Program-made: the position numbers and the translations under genes
The notes under the pieces: generated by a model
Told to the model about the DNA's origin: nothing
Databases searched by the model: none
What the model saw: the letters and a program-made list of their open reading frames with translations, nothing else
In this document: in pieces, positions 16,135 to 26,929 of the stretch
Layout: each line of letters starts with the position of its first letter
Numbering within the stretch: the stretch's first letter is position 1
NCBI GenBank assembly: GCA_949295905.1
Contig: CASFNA010000002.1
Span: 1-64,000 of the forward strand
From: an uncultured Prevotellaceae bacterium
Lineage (GTDB): Bacteria; Bacteroidota; Bacteroidia; Bacteroidales; Bacteroidaceae
DNA: 64,000 nt
Direction: 5' to 3'

Positions 16135-16245
16135 GTAGGGACATAATTTATTATGTCCGCATGTTCTGAAAGAACGTTTTTATTATGCTGCGTTTTGATA
16201 ATACGCCTCTTCGCGGCGTGCGGACATAATGAATTATGTCCCTAC
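16135..16245. repeat. 27-bp inverted repeat downstream of pncB
   Basis: Arms 16135-16161 and 16219-16245 match as inverses at 26 of 27 positions, and each arm is itself partly palindromic (GGACATAAT/ATTATGTCC). A further half-copy (ATTATGTCCCTACAAAGTG) lies at 16300-16318. It fills the gap between pncB and the convergent DUF3795 gene, so it may act as a bidirectional terminator. Confidence 0.7.
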
Positions 16246-16330
16246 AAAGTTTTTTTTCGCTGTTTGTGGAAAATAGAAGTTATGCCGAACTGACGTTAAA
16301 TTATGTCCCTACAAAGTGTGTGTGTTTGTA

Positions 16331-16597
16331 TTACTTATGTTTTTTCATCAATCTTTCCTTTGCCTTCGGGTTGCGTCTTAACAGTTCGGCAAGGGTCGGG
16401 CACGTGTCCGTCAGTACGCATCCGCCGCATGTGTCAAGTCCTCTTGCCATGACGCAGCGGCGTATTTCGCAGCCGTCGTCGCAGTAGTCTAACCGCAGGC
16501 CGTCGCCCCGGCAGCCGCAGCAAACCTGCGTCGGCGTGCCGCTGTACATCGGGCATCCGCTGCAATCAAAGCCGCAGCAGGCTGTTGTGCCGTTCAT
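16331..16597 (-). CDS. Small cysteine-rich protein, DUF3795-like
   Basis: 88 residues with 13 cysteines in short spacings (CCGFDCSGCPMYSG, CCGCRGDGLRLDYCDDGC, CGGCVLTDTC), so it most likely binds metal or an iron-sulfur centre. The pattern fits the DUF3795 family, whose role is unknown. The C-terminus is basic (RLMKKHK). Its ATG overlaps the stop of the upstream acetyltransferase gene as ATGA, implying translational coupling. No catalytic function can be assigned. Confidence 0.75.
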   Translation of the reverse strand: MNGTTACCGFDCSGCPMYSGTPTQVCCGCRGDGLRLDYCDDGCEIRRCVMARGLDTCGGCVLTDTCPTLAELLRRNPKAKERLMKKHK

Positions 16598-17055
16598 TTC
16601 AGTCTCATTCTTAGTATCGGGAAGGGATTTCCCTGGTCGTCGGTCTCGTCGCGACGGTATTCCTCGAAGCCCATGTGCCGGTAAAAACCGGCTGCTTTGG
16701 GGTTTTGCTCGTTCACGTCAACGAGCGTTGCGCCGTAGTCTTTTACCGCAATGCCGACCAGTTGCCTGCCTATGCCTTTGCCAAAGAACTCCGGCGCGGC
16801 GAAAAGCATCTCGATTTTGCCGTCCTGTATGCCGCAGAATGCCGTGTATTCCTTTCCGCTGCGGGCTACGAGCAGCGTACCGACGGCCTGCAATGCCTCC
16901 TTTACGTAAGGCTTGAGGTTGGCTATGTCGCCTTCGGTAAGGAAGTGGTGGCTTGCCCTTACGGAGCGTTCCCACAGGTCGGTTAGGGCTTCTGTGAGGG
17001 CGGTGTCGCGCCGTTCTTTCTTTAATTCGGTTATGGTTGTCGTCGTCTTCATCAT
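16594..17055 (-). CDS. GNAT family N-acetyltransferase
   Basis: 153 residues. The acetyl-CoA-binding motif A is visible as FAAPEFFGKGIGRQLVGIAV (about 87-106; R/Q-x-x-G-x-G/A form), followed by NEQNPKAAGFYRHMGF typical of motif B. The substrate cannot be read from sequence; small GNATs of this type acetylate amines, amino acids or protein N-termini. It is the middle gene of the mscS-GNAT-DUF3795 operon, 36 bases after mscS and overlapping the next start by 4 bases. Confidence 0.85.
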   Translation of the reverse strand: MMKTTTTITELKKERRDTALTEALTDLWERSVRASHHFLTEGDIANLKPYVKEALQAVGTLLVARSGKEYTAFCGIQDGKIEMLFAAPEFFGKGIGRQLVGIAVKDYGATLVDVNEQNPKAAGFYRHMGFEEYRRDETDDQGNPFPILRMRLK

Positions 17056-17091
17056 GTTTTGAGTGATGAAATGATGTATGCCGGTTTGCCG

Positions 17092-17955
17092 TCAGGCCTT
17101 TACCACGTTGATGTAAGGATATGGTATTTCGATGTTCTCACGGTCGAAACGCTCCTTTACACTTTTAAGCAGGTCGCACTTCATGGCGAACGCATTGCCT
17201 GCGCTCGATGCCCAGGCCCATGCGCGTAGCGTAATGGCGGAGTCGCCGAGGTTGGTCACGCGGATGATTACCTGCGGTATGCCGTTCTTCTTTTCGTCTT
17301 CCGAGCGGTGGTCGGTGAGCAACGGGTGCTTCATTATTTCGTCGCGCATGGTGGCGATGGCGTTGTCAAGGTCGGCCGTGTACGACACGCCCACCTCCAC
17401 GAAGGCGCATGTGGCCGTGTCGCCGTAAGACGAGTTGATGATGGTGCTTGAATTAATCTTGTTGTTCGGGATTAGAATCATGCGGTTCTCTGCGTCGCGT
17501 ATTACGGTGTGGCGCAGCGTTATTTCCATCACCGTGCCCTTTACGATGCTGTCAACCTCGATGAAGTCGCCGAGCTTGAACGGCTGCGAGAAGATGATGA
17601 ACAGTCCGCCGATGACGTTTGACAGCGCGTCCTGCGATGCCAGGCCTACCGCGGCGGCCATTATTCCGGCACTGGCAAGTATGGAGTTGCTTACCTTTTC
17701 CATGCCAGGAATGAGCGAGAGGAAAGCCGCTATACCTATTATATATATCGTGGTGACGATGATGCGGCGCATGAAGCTCACCTTCGTCTCGTCGAGCACC
17801 ACCTTGCGCTGCTTGTGCATGGAGCGGTAGAAGAGGTATTTTGTAAGCCCCGTTAGCAGGCGGACGAACAGGTAGATGACCGTACCCTTGATGGCAAACG
17901 TCAGAAGCCAGCGCACTGATACGCCGAAAAGGTGCATGTTTAGTATTTCTTCCAT
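17092..17955 (-). CDS. mscS: Small-conductance mechanosensitive channel (MscS family)
   Basis: 287 residues from MEEILNMHLFGV. An inner-membrane channel that opens under hypo-osmotic stress. Three hydrophobic segments: about 14-35, 58-78 and a pore helix about 84-125 (ILASAGIMAAAVGLASQDAL then NVIGGLFIIFSQPF) with the Gly/Ala packing pattern of MscS TM3. The beta domain follows (FKLGDFIEVDSIVKGTVMEI, IPNNKINSSTIIN). Length matches E. coli MscS. A TATCTTTG box lies about 94 bp upstream of the start. First gene of a three-gene operon. Confidence 0.92.
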   Translation of the reverse strand: MEEILNMHLFGVSVRWLLTFAIKGTVIYLFVRLLTGLTKYLFYRSMHKQRKVVLDETKVSFMRRIIVTTIYIIGIAAFLSLIPGMEKVSNSILASAGIMAAAVGLASQDALSNVIGGLFIIFSQPFKLGDFIEVDSIVKGTVMEITLRHTVIRDAENRMILIPNNKINSSTIINSSYGDTATCAFVEVGVSYTADLDNAIATMRDEIMKHPLLTDHRSEDEKKNGIPQVIIRVTNLGDSAITLRAWAWASSAGNAFAMKCDLLKSVKERFDRENIEIPYPYINVVKA

Positions 17956-18048
17956 TCTGTTTCTTGTGTTTAATTTGTTTGCACGGGCAATGCCTGAGGG
18001 TGGTAAACAGCTTTGGATGCTGTTGTCAACGGCTCGACTTGCCTTATG

Positions 18049-18056
18049 CAAAGATA
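18049..18056 (-). promoter_or_regulatory. -7 box of mscS operon
   Basis: Minus-strand TATCTTTG fits TAnnTTTG; leader to the mscS ATG is about 90 bases. A -33 box at the right distance is not clear. Confidence 0.5.
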
Positions 18057-18112
18057 TGATAAAAAAACGACAGGGCGAAATAAAACGGACGCAAACAGGC
18101 TTTGGAAGTGTG

Positions 18113-18149
18113 GAAAAACAAAAGAGACACCCTCAAAAGGTGTCTCTTT
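18113..18149 (-). terminator. Terminator of tRNA-Lys
   Basis: AAAGAGACACC pairs with GGTGTCTCTTT across a short loop, followed on the minus strand by TGTTTTTCC. It starts 2 bases after the tRNA 3' end. Confidence 0.85.
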
Positions 18150-18150
18150 G

Positions 18151-18223
18151 TACGCCTGCAGGGGCTCGAACCCTGGACCCTCTGATTAAGAGTCAGATGC
18201 TCTACCAACTGAGCTACAAGCGC
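18151..18223 (-). tRNA. tRNA-Lys (anticodon CTT)
   Basis: A 73-nt cloverleaf: acceptor GCGCTTG/CAGGCGT with G-T at the first pair, D-arm GCTC/GAGC, anticodon loop CTCTTAA (CTT), T-arm CAGGG-TTCGAGC-CCCTG, discriminator A. CCA is not encoded. Flanked by a TTTG-N20-TACCTTTG promoter and a strong terminator, so it is an independent transcript. Confidence 0.95.
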
Positions 18224-18254
18224 GTCAACATTTGTTATTTCTCAAATGCGAGTG

Positions 18255-18286
18255 CAAAGGTACGCATTATATTTCAAACCGCCAAA
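18255..18286 (-). promoter_or_regulatory. tRNA-Lys promoter
   Basis: Minus-strand -7 TACCTTTG (18255-18262) and -33 TTTG (18283-18286), 20 bp apart. Confidence 0.75.
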
Positions 18287-18388
18287 CATTTTACGAAATA
18301 TTTTCGATGTTTTTTCGCGTTTGCTCGTCAATGACAGCTGCGGCTTTTTGTGTCGCGTGTATAAGTGCTTGATGTTCAGTGCTTTGTA

Positions 18389-18445
18389 AAAGGCGGCCTT
18401 TTGCACTGTAAAAGACCATCTTTTGTCTGCTAAAAGACGGCGTTT
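18389..18445. repeat. 22-bp periodic palindrome array D (3 units)
   Basis: Centres at 18395, 18417 and 18439, 22 bp apart. The flanking box TAAGTGCTTGATGTTCAGTG lies before the first unit at the same distance as in array A. It sits in the divergent gap between tRNA-Lys and the GH28 gene. Confidence 0.85.
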
Positions 18446-18548
18446 TGCACGGCGTTTTGCCGTTAGTTACATTTTGCATGTTTATTGCTTGTAATGGTGC
18501 ATGTCATTTAAAAAACGTTTAATGCTTGGAAATGTCTTAAAGTTGCGC

Positions 18549-18556
18549 TAAATTTG
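18549..18556 (+). promoter_or_regulatory. -7 box of GH28 gene
   Basis: TAAATTTG, with CTTG 20 bp upstream as a weak -33. The leader to the ATG at 18596 is about 35 bases. Confidence 0.6.
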
Positions 18557-18595
18557 CAAAGTGTACCAAATAAAACTTATAAACTAATCAAAAAC

Positions 18596-20014
18596 ATGAG
18601 AAAAACTATTCTATCGTTTCTTGCCGCCATGCTGGCAGCAGGGGTGGCGTGCGCCAAAGACTATGGGACGTATTACAGCAATTTGCCGGTAGACATGCCG
18701 GTGGTGACTGCTCCGTCGATACCGGCCAATACGGTCAACATAAAAGACTTCGGTGGAGTGGGCGACGGGCTGACGCTCAACACGGATGCCTTCCGCAAGG
18801 CTATCAGCGCGCTTGAGAAGAAGGGTGGGGGACGTCTTGTCGTGCCTGCCGGGATATGGATGTCGGGACTGATTTCGCTGAAAGACAACATCGACCTGCA
18901 CCTTGAGAAGAACGCCGTGCTGATGGCTTCGCCCGACAAGGGCCTTTTTGTGAAAGAAAAGGACGGCAAGAAGGATTCCAAGTGTACGCCTATGATTAGC
19001 GCGAGCAAGCGCAAGAACGTCTGCATTACGGGCGAAGGCGTAATCGACGGCAACGGTGCGTACTGGCGTCCGGTGAAGCGCTCGAAGGTGAGCGATGCTG
19101 AGTGGAAGGAGTTTCTTTACATGGGCGGCACTGTTGTGGAGGACGGTAAGCTGTGGTTTCCGTTCAACCTGAAAGGCTACGCCAACATTGCCGACACGCC
19201 GGAGAAGCAGGAGAAGATGCGCACGCATCTCATACGCATTACCGATTGCGAGAACGTGCTTGTAGAGGGCGTTACGATACAGAACTCGCCGAAGTTCCAC
19301 CTCATACCTACGCGCTGCAACAACGTGATTGTTGACGGTGTTACCATCCGCTGTCCGTGGAACGCGCAGAACGGCGACGCGCTCGACATCAGTTCGTGCA
19401 AGAACGTTCTCATAGTGAACAATATGATTGACGCCGGCGATGACGGCATCTGCATGAAGGGCGGTGCTGGCGAGTCGGGCGTGAAGTATGGGCCGTGCGA
19501 GAACATACTGATAGAGAACAATGCCGTGTTCCATGCCCACGGAGGCTTTGTAATAGGTTCCGAATATTCCGGCGGAATGAAAAACATCGTGGTGCGCAAC
19601 AACCGCTTCAGCGGCACTGACACCGGACTGCGCTTCAAGAGCGGCATAGGACGCGGCGGAAAGACCGGGGGCATTTATATAAGCGACATTTATATGACCG
19701 ACATCAAGGACGAGGCGATAGTCTTCGAATGTACTTACATGGATAAAAAGTACAGCGTCAAGGATGAAGACGGTGGCGGAAAGGCTGTTGTGCCGAAGGA
19801 CGCGCCTTTCGTTCCCGAGTTCAGTGACATACACATCTCCAACGTAGTGTGCCGCAACGTGAAGACAGCCGTAGCCGTAACGGGACTTCCCGGCATGGAG
19901 TGCGTTCACGATGTGACTATAGACAATTCAACCTTTTATTATACGAAGACAGCCAAGGAGATAAAAGACAATCCTGAAATAACGATAACAAATACCGAGT
20001 TTGTGGAAATATAA
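18596..20014 (+). CDS. GH28 polygalacturonase-like glycosidase
   Basis: 472 residues from MRKTILSFLAAM, with a signal peptide ending near VACAKD. GH28 enzymes hydrolyse galacturonan or rhamnogalacturonan by inversion on a right-handed beta-helix. N-terminal NIKDFGGVGDGLTLNTDAF is the usual pectinase start. Catalytic-site motifs: NGDALDISSC (about 260), DAGDDGICMKGG (about 281, paired Asp), HAHGGFVIGSE (about 318, GHG equivalent) and GLRFKSGIGRGG (about 346, RIK equivalent). The HGGFVIGSE form is common in exo-acting periplasmic enzymes. It stands alone, not beside a SusCD pair. Bond specificity is not readable. Confidence 0.92.
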   Translation: MRKTILSFLAAMLAAGVACAKDYGTYYSNLPVDMPVVTAPSIPANTVNIKDFGGVGDGLTLNTDAFRKAISALEKKGGGRLVVPAGIWMSGLISLKDNIDLHLEKNAVLMASPDKGLFVKEKDGKKDSKCTPMISASKRKNVCITGEGVIDGNGAYWRPVKRSKVSDAEWKEFLYMGGTVVEDGKLWFPFNLKGYANIADTPEKQEKMRTHLIRITDCENVLVEGVTIQNSPKFHLIPTRCNNVIVDGVTIRCPWNAQNGDALDISSCKNVLIVNNMIDAGDDGICMKGGAGESGVKYGPCENILIENNAVFHAHGGFVIGSEYSGGMKNIVVRNNRFSGTDTGLRFKSGIGRGGKTGGIYISDIYMTDIKDEAIVFECTYMDKKYSVKDEDGGGKAVVPKDAPFVPEFSDIHISNVVCRNVKTAVAVTGLPGMECVHDVTIDNSTFYYTKTAKEIKDNPEITITNTEFVEI

Positions 20015-20020
20015 AAGGAA

Positions 20021-20133
20021 GACAAGTCACGGGTTGACAAGCAGACAAGGGGATTTGCCATCGCTCACGCAATAAAAAAGTTGACAAGCAGCAGGGCAAA
20101 TCTCTTTGTCTGCTTGTCAACCTGTCCTTTGTC
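20021..20133. terminator. 39-bp inverted repeat between convergent GH28 and sugar transferase genes
   Basis: Arms 20021-20059 and 20095-20133 are near-perfect inverses built on the word GACAAGCAGACAAG. Position between two converging gene ends suggests bidirectional termination. Confidence 0.7.
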
Positions 20134-20142
20134 TGTTGGCAA

Positions 20143-21555
20143 TCAGTATGCCTTGTCGTCACCGTGTATGGCATCGGCAACGGTTTTCATTATTATCTGT
20201 ATGTCAAGCCAGAAGTTCCAATGCTCGATATACCATATGTCCTTCTCTACACGGCGGCGCATGTCTTCCACCGTTTTCGTTTCGCCGCGTTCACCGTGTG
20301 TCTGCGCCCAGCCCGTAATGCCCGGCTTTACGTAATGGCGTATCATGTAGTCCGAAATCAGTTCCGAGTAATAGTCGGTGTGCGCCAGCATGTGCGGACG
20401 TGGGCCGACGATGCTCATGTTGCCTTTCAATACATTTATGAACTGTGGCAGTTCGTCGATGTTCGTATGCCGCATGAACGCTCCCCATTTCGTTACGCGT
20501 GGGTCATTCTTTACAGCCTGTACCGTGTCGGAGTCTTTGTTCACCTTCATGCTGCGGAATTTGTAGCAGTAGAAGTCGCGCCCGTCATATCCTGTTCTTT
20601 TCTGCTTAAAGAACAGCGGGCCGGGCATTGTGATTTTTGAGACCACGTATACGATTGCGAGTATGAAGGGGAATACCGTGCAGAGGAAAAGCAGCGATAC
20701 CACAATGTCAAACAGGCGTTTGTTAATCCTGTTGCGCATGTCAAGCAGTGGTTCGTTGTATTGTGACAATACGTATATGTCGCCAAACTCCTTCACTTTG
20801 GCTTTTCTGAATTCTCCGTAGAACGTTGACGGCATGTAATATACTCGTATCATTTCTTTGTCGCACAATTGCATAAGCGCCCTGAATCCGGCTGTGCCTG
20901 CCGGAACTTCGCTTATGTACAGTTCGTCAATGTGGTTTTCCATTATGAAGTTCATAATGTTGCTCTTGTCGCCGAGCCGTTTCAGCTCCTTGCCGTCCGT
21001 CTTGTTTACAAGAAGTTCGCTGTCGGGGCGCGAAAAGTAGCCTAACAGTTTGTAGCCGTTCCAGTTGTCTACCATTATGTTGGCGGCCTTTTGCGCCATA
21101 ACGCCTGTTCCTATTATGACGGTGTTCACCGTGTCGTGTCCTTTGTACCTCTTATGTAGGATGTGTGTTCGTAGGATAAGTCGTTCGATGCTCGTTACGA
21201 TGAATACGGAAACACCAAGGAAAGCTGACGCCCAGAAACCAGGAATCTTCAAATCGGTGAACATTCCGAGGATAGAAGTGTACAGGATGATGAATACAAG
21301 CGACGTGCGCGATGTGTTCCTGAGCACCCTTGCAGGTTGCGACAGCCTGTGGTGCAAGCTTATGGTTATGGCTTGCAGGGCTACGATGTAAGCCGCGTTG
21401 GCGCTTATGAAATAAGCTGCGGCGTGTCCGTCCCAGTCAAGGAACGGGAACCAGTCGAGCAAATAGGACAACAGGAAGACAATGTTGAATGTCAGCCAAT
21501 CAATAATAGATAACGTTAAGTCTAGTTTAAATGTACGGTCGAATGCAGTAATCAT
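20143..21555 (-). CDS. Undecaprenyl-phosphate sugar phosphotransferase (WcaJ/CpsE type)
   Basis: 470 residues. It transfers a sugar-1-phosphate from a UDP-sugar to undecaprenyl phosphate and so starts capsule, exopolysaccharide or O-antigen units at the inner membrane. Four N-terminal hydrophobic helices (about 15-130), a CoA-binding-like Rossmann domain (VIIGTGVMAQKAANIMVDN, about 147-165), a fifth membrane segment (FDIVVSLLFLCTVFPFILAI, about 288), and the bacterial sugar transferase domain with PGPLFFKQKRTGYDGR, CYKFRSMK, RHTNIDELPQFINVLKGNMS, VGPRP and KPGITGWAQ. The polysaccharide genes it serves are not in this window. TTTG-N19-TAACTTTG promoter upstream. Confidence 0.93.
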   Translation of the reverse strand: MITAFDRTFKLDLTLSIIDWLTFNIVFLLSYLLDWFPFLDWDGHAAAYFISANAAYIVALQAITISLHHRLSQPARVLRNTSRTSLVFIILYTSILGMFTDLKIPGFWASAFLGVSVFIVTSIERLILRTHILHKRYKGHDTVNTVIIGTGVMAQKAANIMVDNWNGYKLLGYFSRPDSELLVNKTDGKELKRLGDKSNIMNFIMENHIDELYISEVPAGTAGFRALMQLCDKEMIRVYYMPSTFYGEFRKAKVKEFGDIYVLSQYNEPLLDMRNRINKRLFDIVVSLLFLCTVFPFILAIVYVVSKITMPGPLFFKQKRTGYDGRDFYCYKFRSMKVNKDSDTVQAVKNDPRVTKWGAFMRHTNIDELPQFINVLKGNMSIVGPRPHMLAHTDYYSELISDYMIRHYVKPGITGWAQTHGERGETKTVEDMRRRVEKDIWYIEHWNFWLDIQIIMKTVADAIHGDDKAY

Positions 21556-21580
21556 AAGCTATAAATGCTTTATTGATGGG

Positions 21581-21611
21581 CAAAGTTAGATAAAATTATA
21601 TTTTTGGCAAA
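21581..21611 (-). promoter_or_regulatory. Promoter of sugar phosphotransferase gene
   Basis: Minus-strand -7 TAACTTTG (21581-21588) and -33 TTTG (21608-21611), 19 bp apart. Confidence 0.75.
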
Positions 21612-21695
21612 GAAAAATATATAAAAATGTGTTATATTTACGTTAACATTTCGTGTTTGGCAAGTATAAATAAAACCTCGTTTCTTGCACTTTTA

Positions 21696-21727
21696 TTTGG
21701 CATTGCGCCCAACTTGCATTATCTTTG
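21696..21727 (+). promoter_or_regulatory. gltD promoter (TTTG-N20-TATCTTTG)
   Basis: -33 TTTG (21696-21699) and -7 TATCTTTG (21720-21727), 20 bp apart; leader about 25 bases. Confidence 0.8.
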
Positions 21728-21759
21728 CATGACGGAAACAAATCAAAACTATATGAGAA

Positions 21760-23106
21760 ATGGAAGAACAGAAGCAACTTTTTCATGAGGTGAACGAAGG
21801 TTACACCATGCTTGAGGCCATCAACGAGGCAAAGCGTTGTCTGCATTGCAAGATTCCGCAGTGCCAGAAAGGATGCCCCATAAGCCATGACATTCCTGAC
21901 TGGATACATGAGTTGTCTATGGGCAACCTTGGTAACGCCATGAGGATAATCAACGACAAGAGCAACCTGCCTGCCGTATGCGGCCGCGTATGTCCGCACG
22001 AGAAGCAGTGTGAGGGCCATTGCGTGCTGGCCAAGAAGGGGCAGGGCATACATGTGGGCAAGCTGGAGCGCTTCATTGCCGACTTCGACGGCGACATGGG
22101 ACTTATACGCGAGAAGCTCCAGCCGAAGACGCGCGGCAAGGTGGCGGTAATCGGTTCCGGTCCCGCAGGGCTTACCATAGCCGGCGACTTGGCGCGTCAG
22201 GGATTCAACATAGAGATTTTCGAGATGGAGCCGGAGCCAGGCGGCGTGCTTATGTTCGGCATACCGGAGTACAGGTTGCCGAAGGAGGTGGTGCGCCGCG
22301 AAATAAAGAAGATTGAGGAACTTGGCGTAGTGTTCCATTGCAATACCACCATAGGCACCGACCTCAACATTGACCAGCTGTTCGAGCAGGGTTTCGATGC
22401 CATCTTTATGGGAACGGGTACGGTTAAGCCGCGTAAGCCCGACATTCCCGGGCGCAATCTCCGTGGTGTGCGCCAGGCCGTGTATTTCCTGCGCAAGGTG
22501 AGCCTTTACAACGAGGGCAGCATTGAGAGGGAGGACGTGCCGGTGCATGACGGTGACCGTGTGTTCGTGCTCGGATGTGGAAATACGGCCATAGATGCCG
22601 CCAGGACGGCTATACGCATGGGTGCGAGGTCGGTTGAGATAATATACCACAAGACTATAAATGACATGAGCGCGCTGCGTTCTGAATACGACGAGGCTGT
22701 GGCTGAAGGCGTGAAGTTCAACTGGAATTCGAACATTGTCGAGATTCTCGACATGGACGGCACGCTCAGCGGCGTCGTGATAGAGCATGAAGGCGAGCGG
22801 CGCACGGAGAAGGCTGACAAGGTACTGATGGCCATAGGCTCTGTTCCGGCCAGCCGCATCGTGTCAACGACAAAGGGCATTGATGTTGACGAGAGTGGAT
22901 ATGTGCTTACTCGCGACGTTCCGTGCGGCATGACCAGCCGTAAGGGTGTGTTCGCCGGGGGCGATGTGGTCAACCGTCCGTCTACCGTAGTGCTTGCCAT
23001 GCGCGACGCCAAGAAGGTGGCCGAGGGCATAGCGCAGTATGTGGATGCCGTGAAACTGCTTGAGGCTATCAATCTGAAAGAGCATCTTACGAAAGACAAC
23101 GCCTGA
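21760..23106 (+). CDS. gltD: NADPH-dependent glutamate synthase small-subunit family oxidoreductase
   Basis: 448 residues. The family passes electrons from NAD(P)H through FAD and Fe-S clusters; in glutamate synthase it serves the large subunit, and in anaerobes related proteins pair with a SudB/NfnA flavoprotein. N-terminal cysteine clusters: CLHCKIPQCQKGCP (about 28) and CGRVCPHEKQCEGHC (about 75). FAD fold VIGSGPAGLTIAGDLA (about 129), NAD(P) fold VFVLGCGNTAIDAARTAIRMG (split near 268), and GVFAGGDVV near the C-terminus. No gltB or partner flavoprotein gene is adjacent and the gene is bracketed by its own promoter and terminator. Family secure; reaction partner unknown. Confidence 0.9.
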   Translation: MEEQKQLFHEVNEGYTMLEAINEAKRCLHCKIPQCQKGCPISHDIPDWIHELSMGNLGNAMRIINDKSNLPAVCGRVCPHEKQCEGHCVLAKKGQGIHVGKLERFIADFDGDMGLIREKLQPKTRGKVAVIGSGPAGLTIAGDLARQGFNIEIFEMEPEPGGVLMFGIPEYRLPKEVVRREIKKIEELGVVFHCNTTIGTDLNIDQLFEQGFDAIFMGTGTVKPRKPDIPGRNLRGVRQAVYFLRKVSLYNEGSIEREDVPVHDGDRVFVLGCGNTAIDAARTAIRMGARSVEIIYHKTINDMSALRSEYDEAVAEGVKFNWNSNIVEILDMDGTLSGVVIEHEGERRTEKADKVLMAIGSVPASRIVSTTKGIDVDESGYVLTRDVPCGMTSRKGVFAGGDVVNRPSTVVLAMRDAKKVAEGIAQYVDAVKLLEAINLKEHLTKDNA

Positions 23107-23121
23107 CGATTAATCATCATT

Positions 23122-23190
23122 CATCTTTCACCTTGCGCATATCTTGCTGACAGCCAGATACTTGCAGGGTGAAAGATGTTTCTTTTTATC
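23122..23190 (+). terminator. gltD terminator-like hairpin
   Basis: CATCTTTCACC and, after the loop, GGTGAAAGATG (arms 23122-23149 and 23151-23178, mostly paired), followed by a T-rich run (TTTCTTTTTATC). The CTTTCA word recurs downstream and again near 63,820. Confidence 0.7.
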
Positions 23191-23567
23191 TTTCACCGTC
23201 TTTCACCTTGGCCGGTCGGCGATGGCCATGAAGGATGTTTCCGCATATTGTTTGTTTTCATGCAAAAAGTCATGGCTTTTGTCTGTCATCTGTCATTTCT
23301 CGGCGTAATGTGCTGACTATTAGGCTGTTGTAGGCTGACATTAACCGGCGGAAAGTGTCAGCAAAATGTCAGCCGGTGACATTCCGCCCGTCGTCAGCCT
23401 GCGCTTGAAGCTGGCGTATGGCAGATGCTCAATGAGACATTAGTTCTTACGTTGCAGCGAAAGGCCGCCGTTTATGTTGCGAAAGGTCGTGTTTCGCCAT
23501 GCAATATGTGGCCTTTTGCAGCGCGGTATGCCGCATATTGCAAGATGGTTTAAACTGTTGGAAAAAT
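23191..23567. other. Non-coding gap between gltD and lacZ ends
   Basis: Convergent gap of about 380 bases with array E and, near 23,311-23,335, a copy of the flanking box (TAATGTGCTGAC ... GTTGTA). No open frame of protein character is seen. Confidence 0.55.
23460..23516. repeat. 22-bp periodic palindrome array E (3 units)
   Basis: Centres at 23466, 23488 and 23510. The third unit has decayed (AATATGTGGCCTTT) but keeps the 22-bp register. Confidence 0.75.
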
Positions 23568-23613
23568 AAAACGGTTGTGCATTTCCGGTTAAGGAGAATG
23601 CACAACCGTTTTT
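23568..23613 (-). terminator. lacZ terminator
   Basis: Long perfect stem around ACGGTTGTGCATT with A-runs on one side and T-runs on the other, placed 35 bases beyond the GH2 stop codon. On the minus strand it ends in TTTTATTTTTCC. Confidence 0.9.
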
Positions 23614-23647
23614 GTTTGTTTTGTTCAGCCTTATGGCTGATGCCTGT

Positions 23648-26818
<3,171 letters not shown>

Positions 26819-26829
26819 TCATGATTTTG

Positions 26830-26837
26830 CAAATTTA
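26830..26837 (-). promoter_or_regulatory. -7 box of GH2 gene
   Basis: Minus-strand TAAATTTG; leader to the ATG at 26788 is about 35 bases. Confidence 0.6.
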
Positions 26838-26929
26838 GTGCTTTTCTTCTTAGCTTAATGAGACTTATTTCGTATAAAAAGGGGTAATTTTCGTATTTTA
26901 TGCTGCTTTTCCGTCTTTATGCAAGCTAA

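Noticed and set aside
16135-16245. Inverted repeat after pncB as insertion-sequence ends
   Set aside because: The arms are only 57 bases apart, no transposase lies between them and no target duplication is visible.
16090-16330. Riboswitch upstream of or after pncB
   Set aside because: The structure is downstream of pncB and is fully explained by the nested inverted repeat; the 57-base pncB leader shows no known riboswitch fold.
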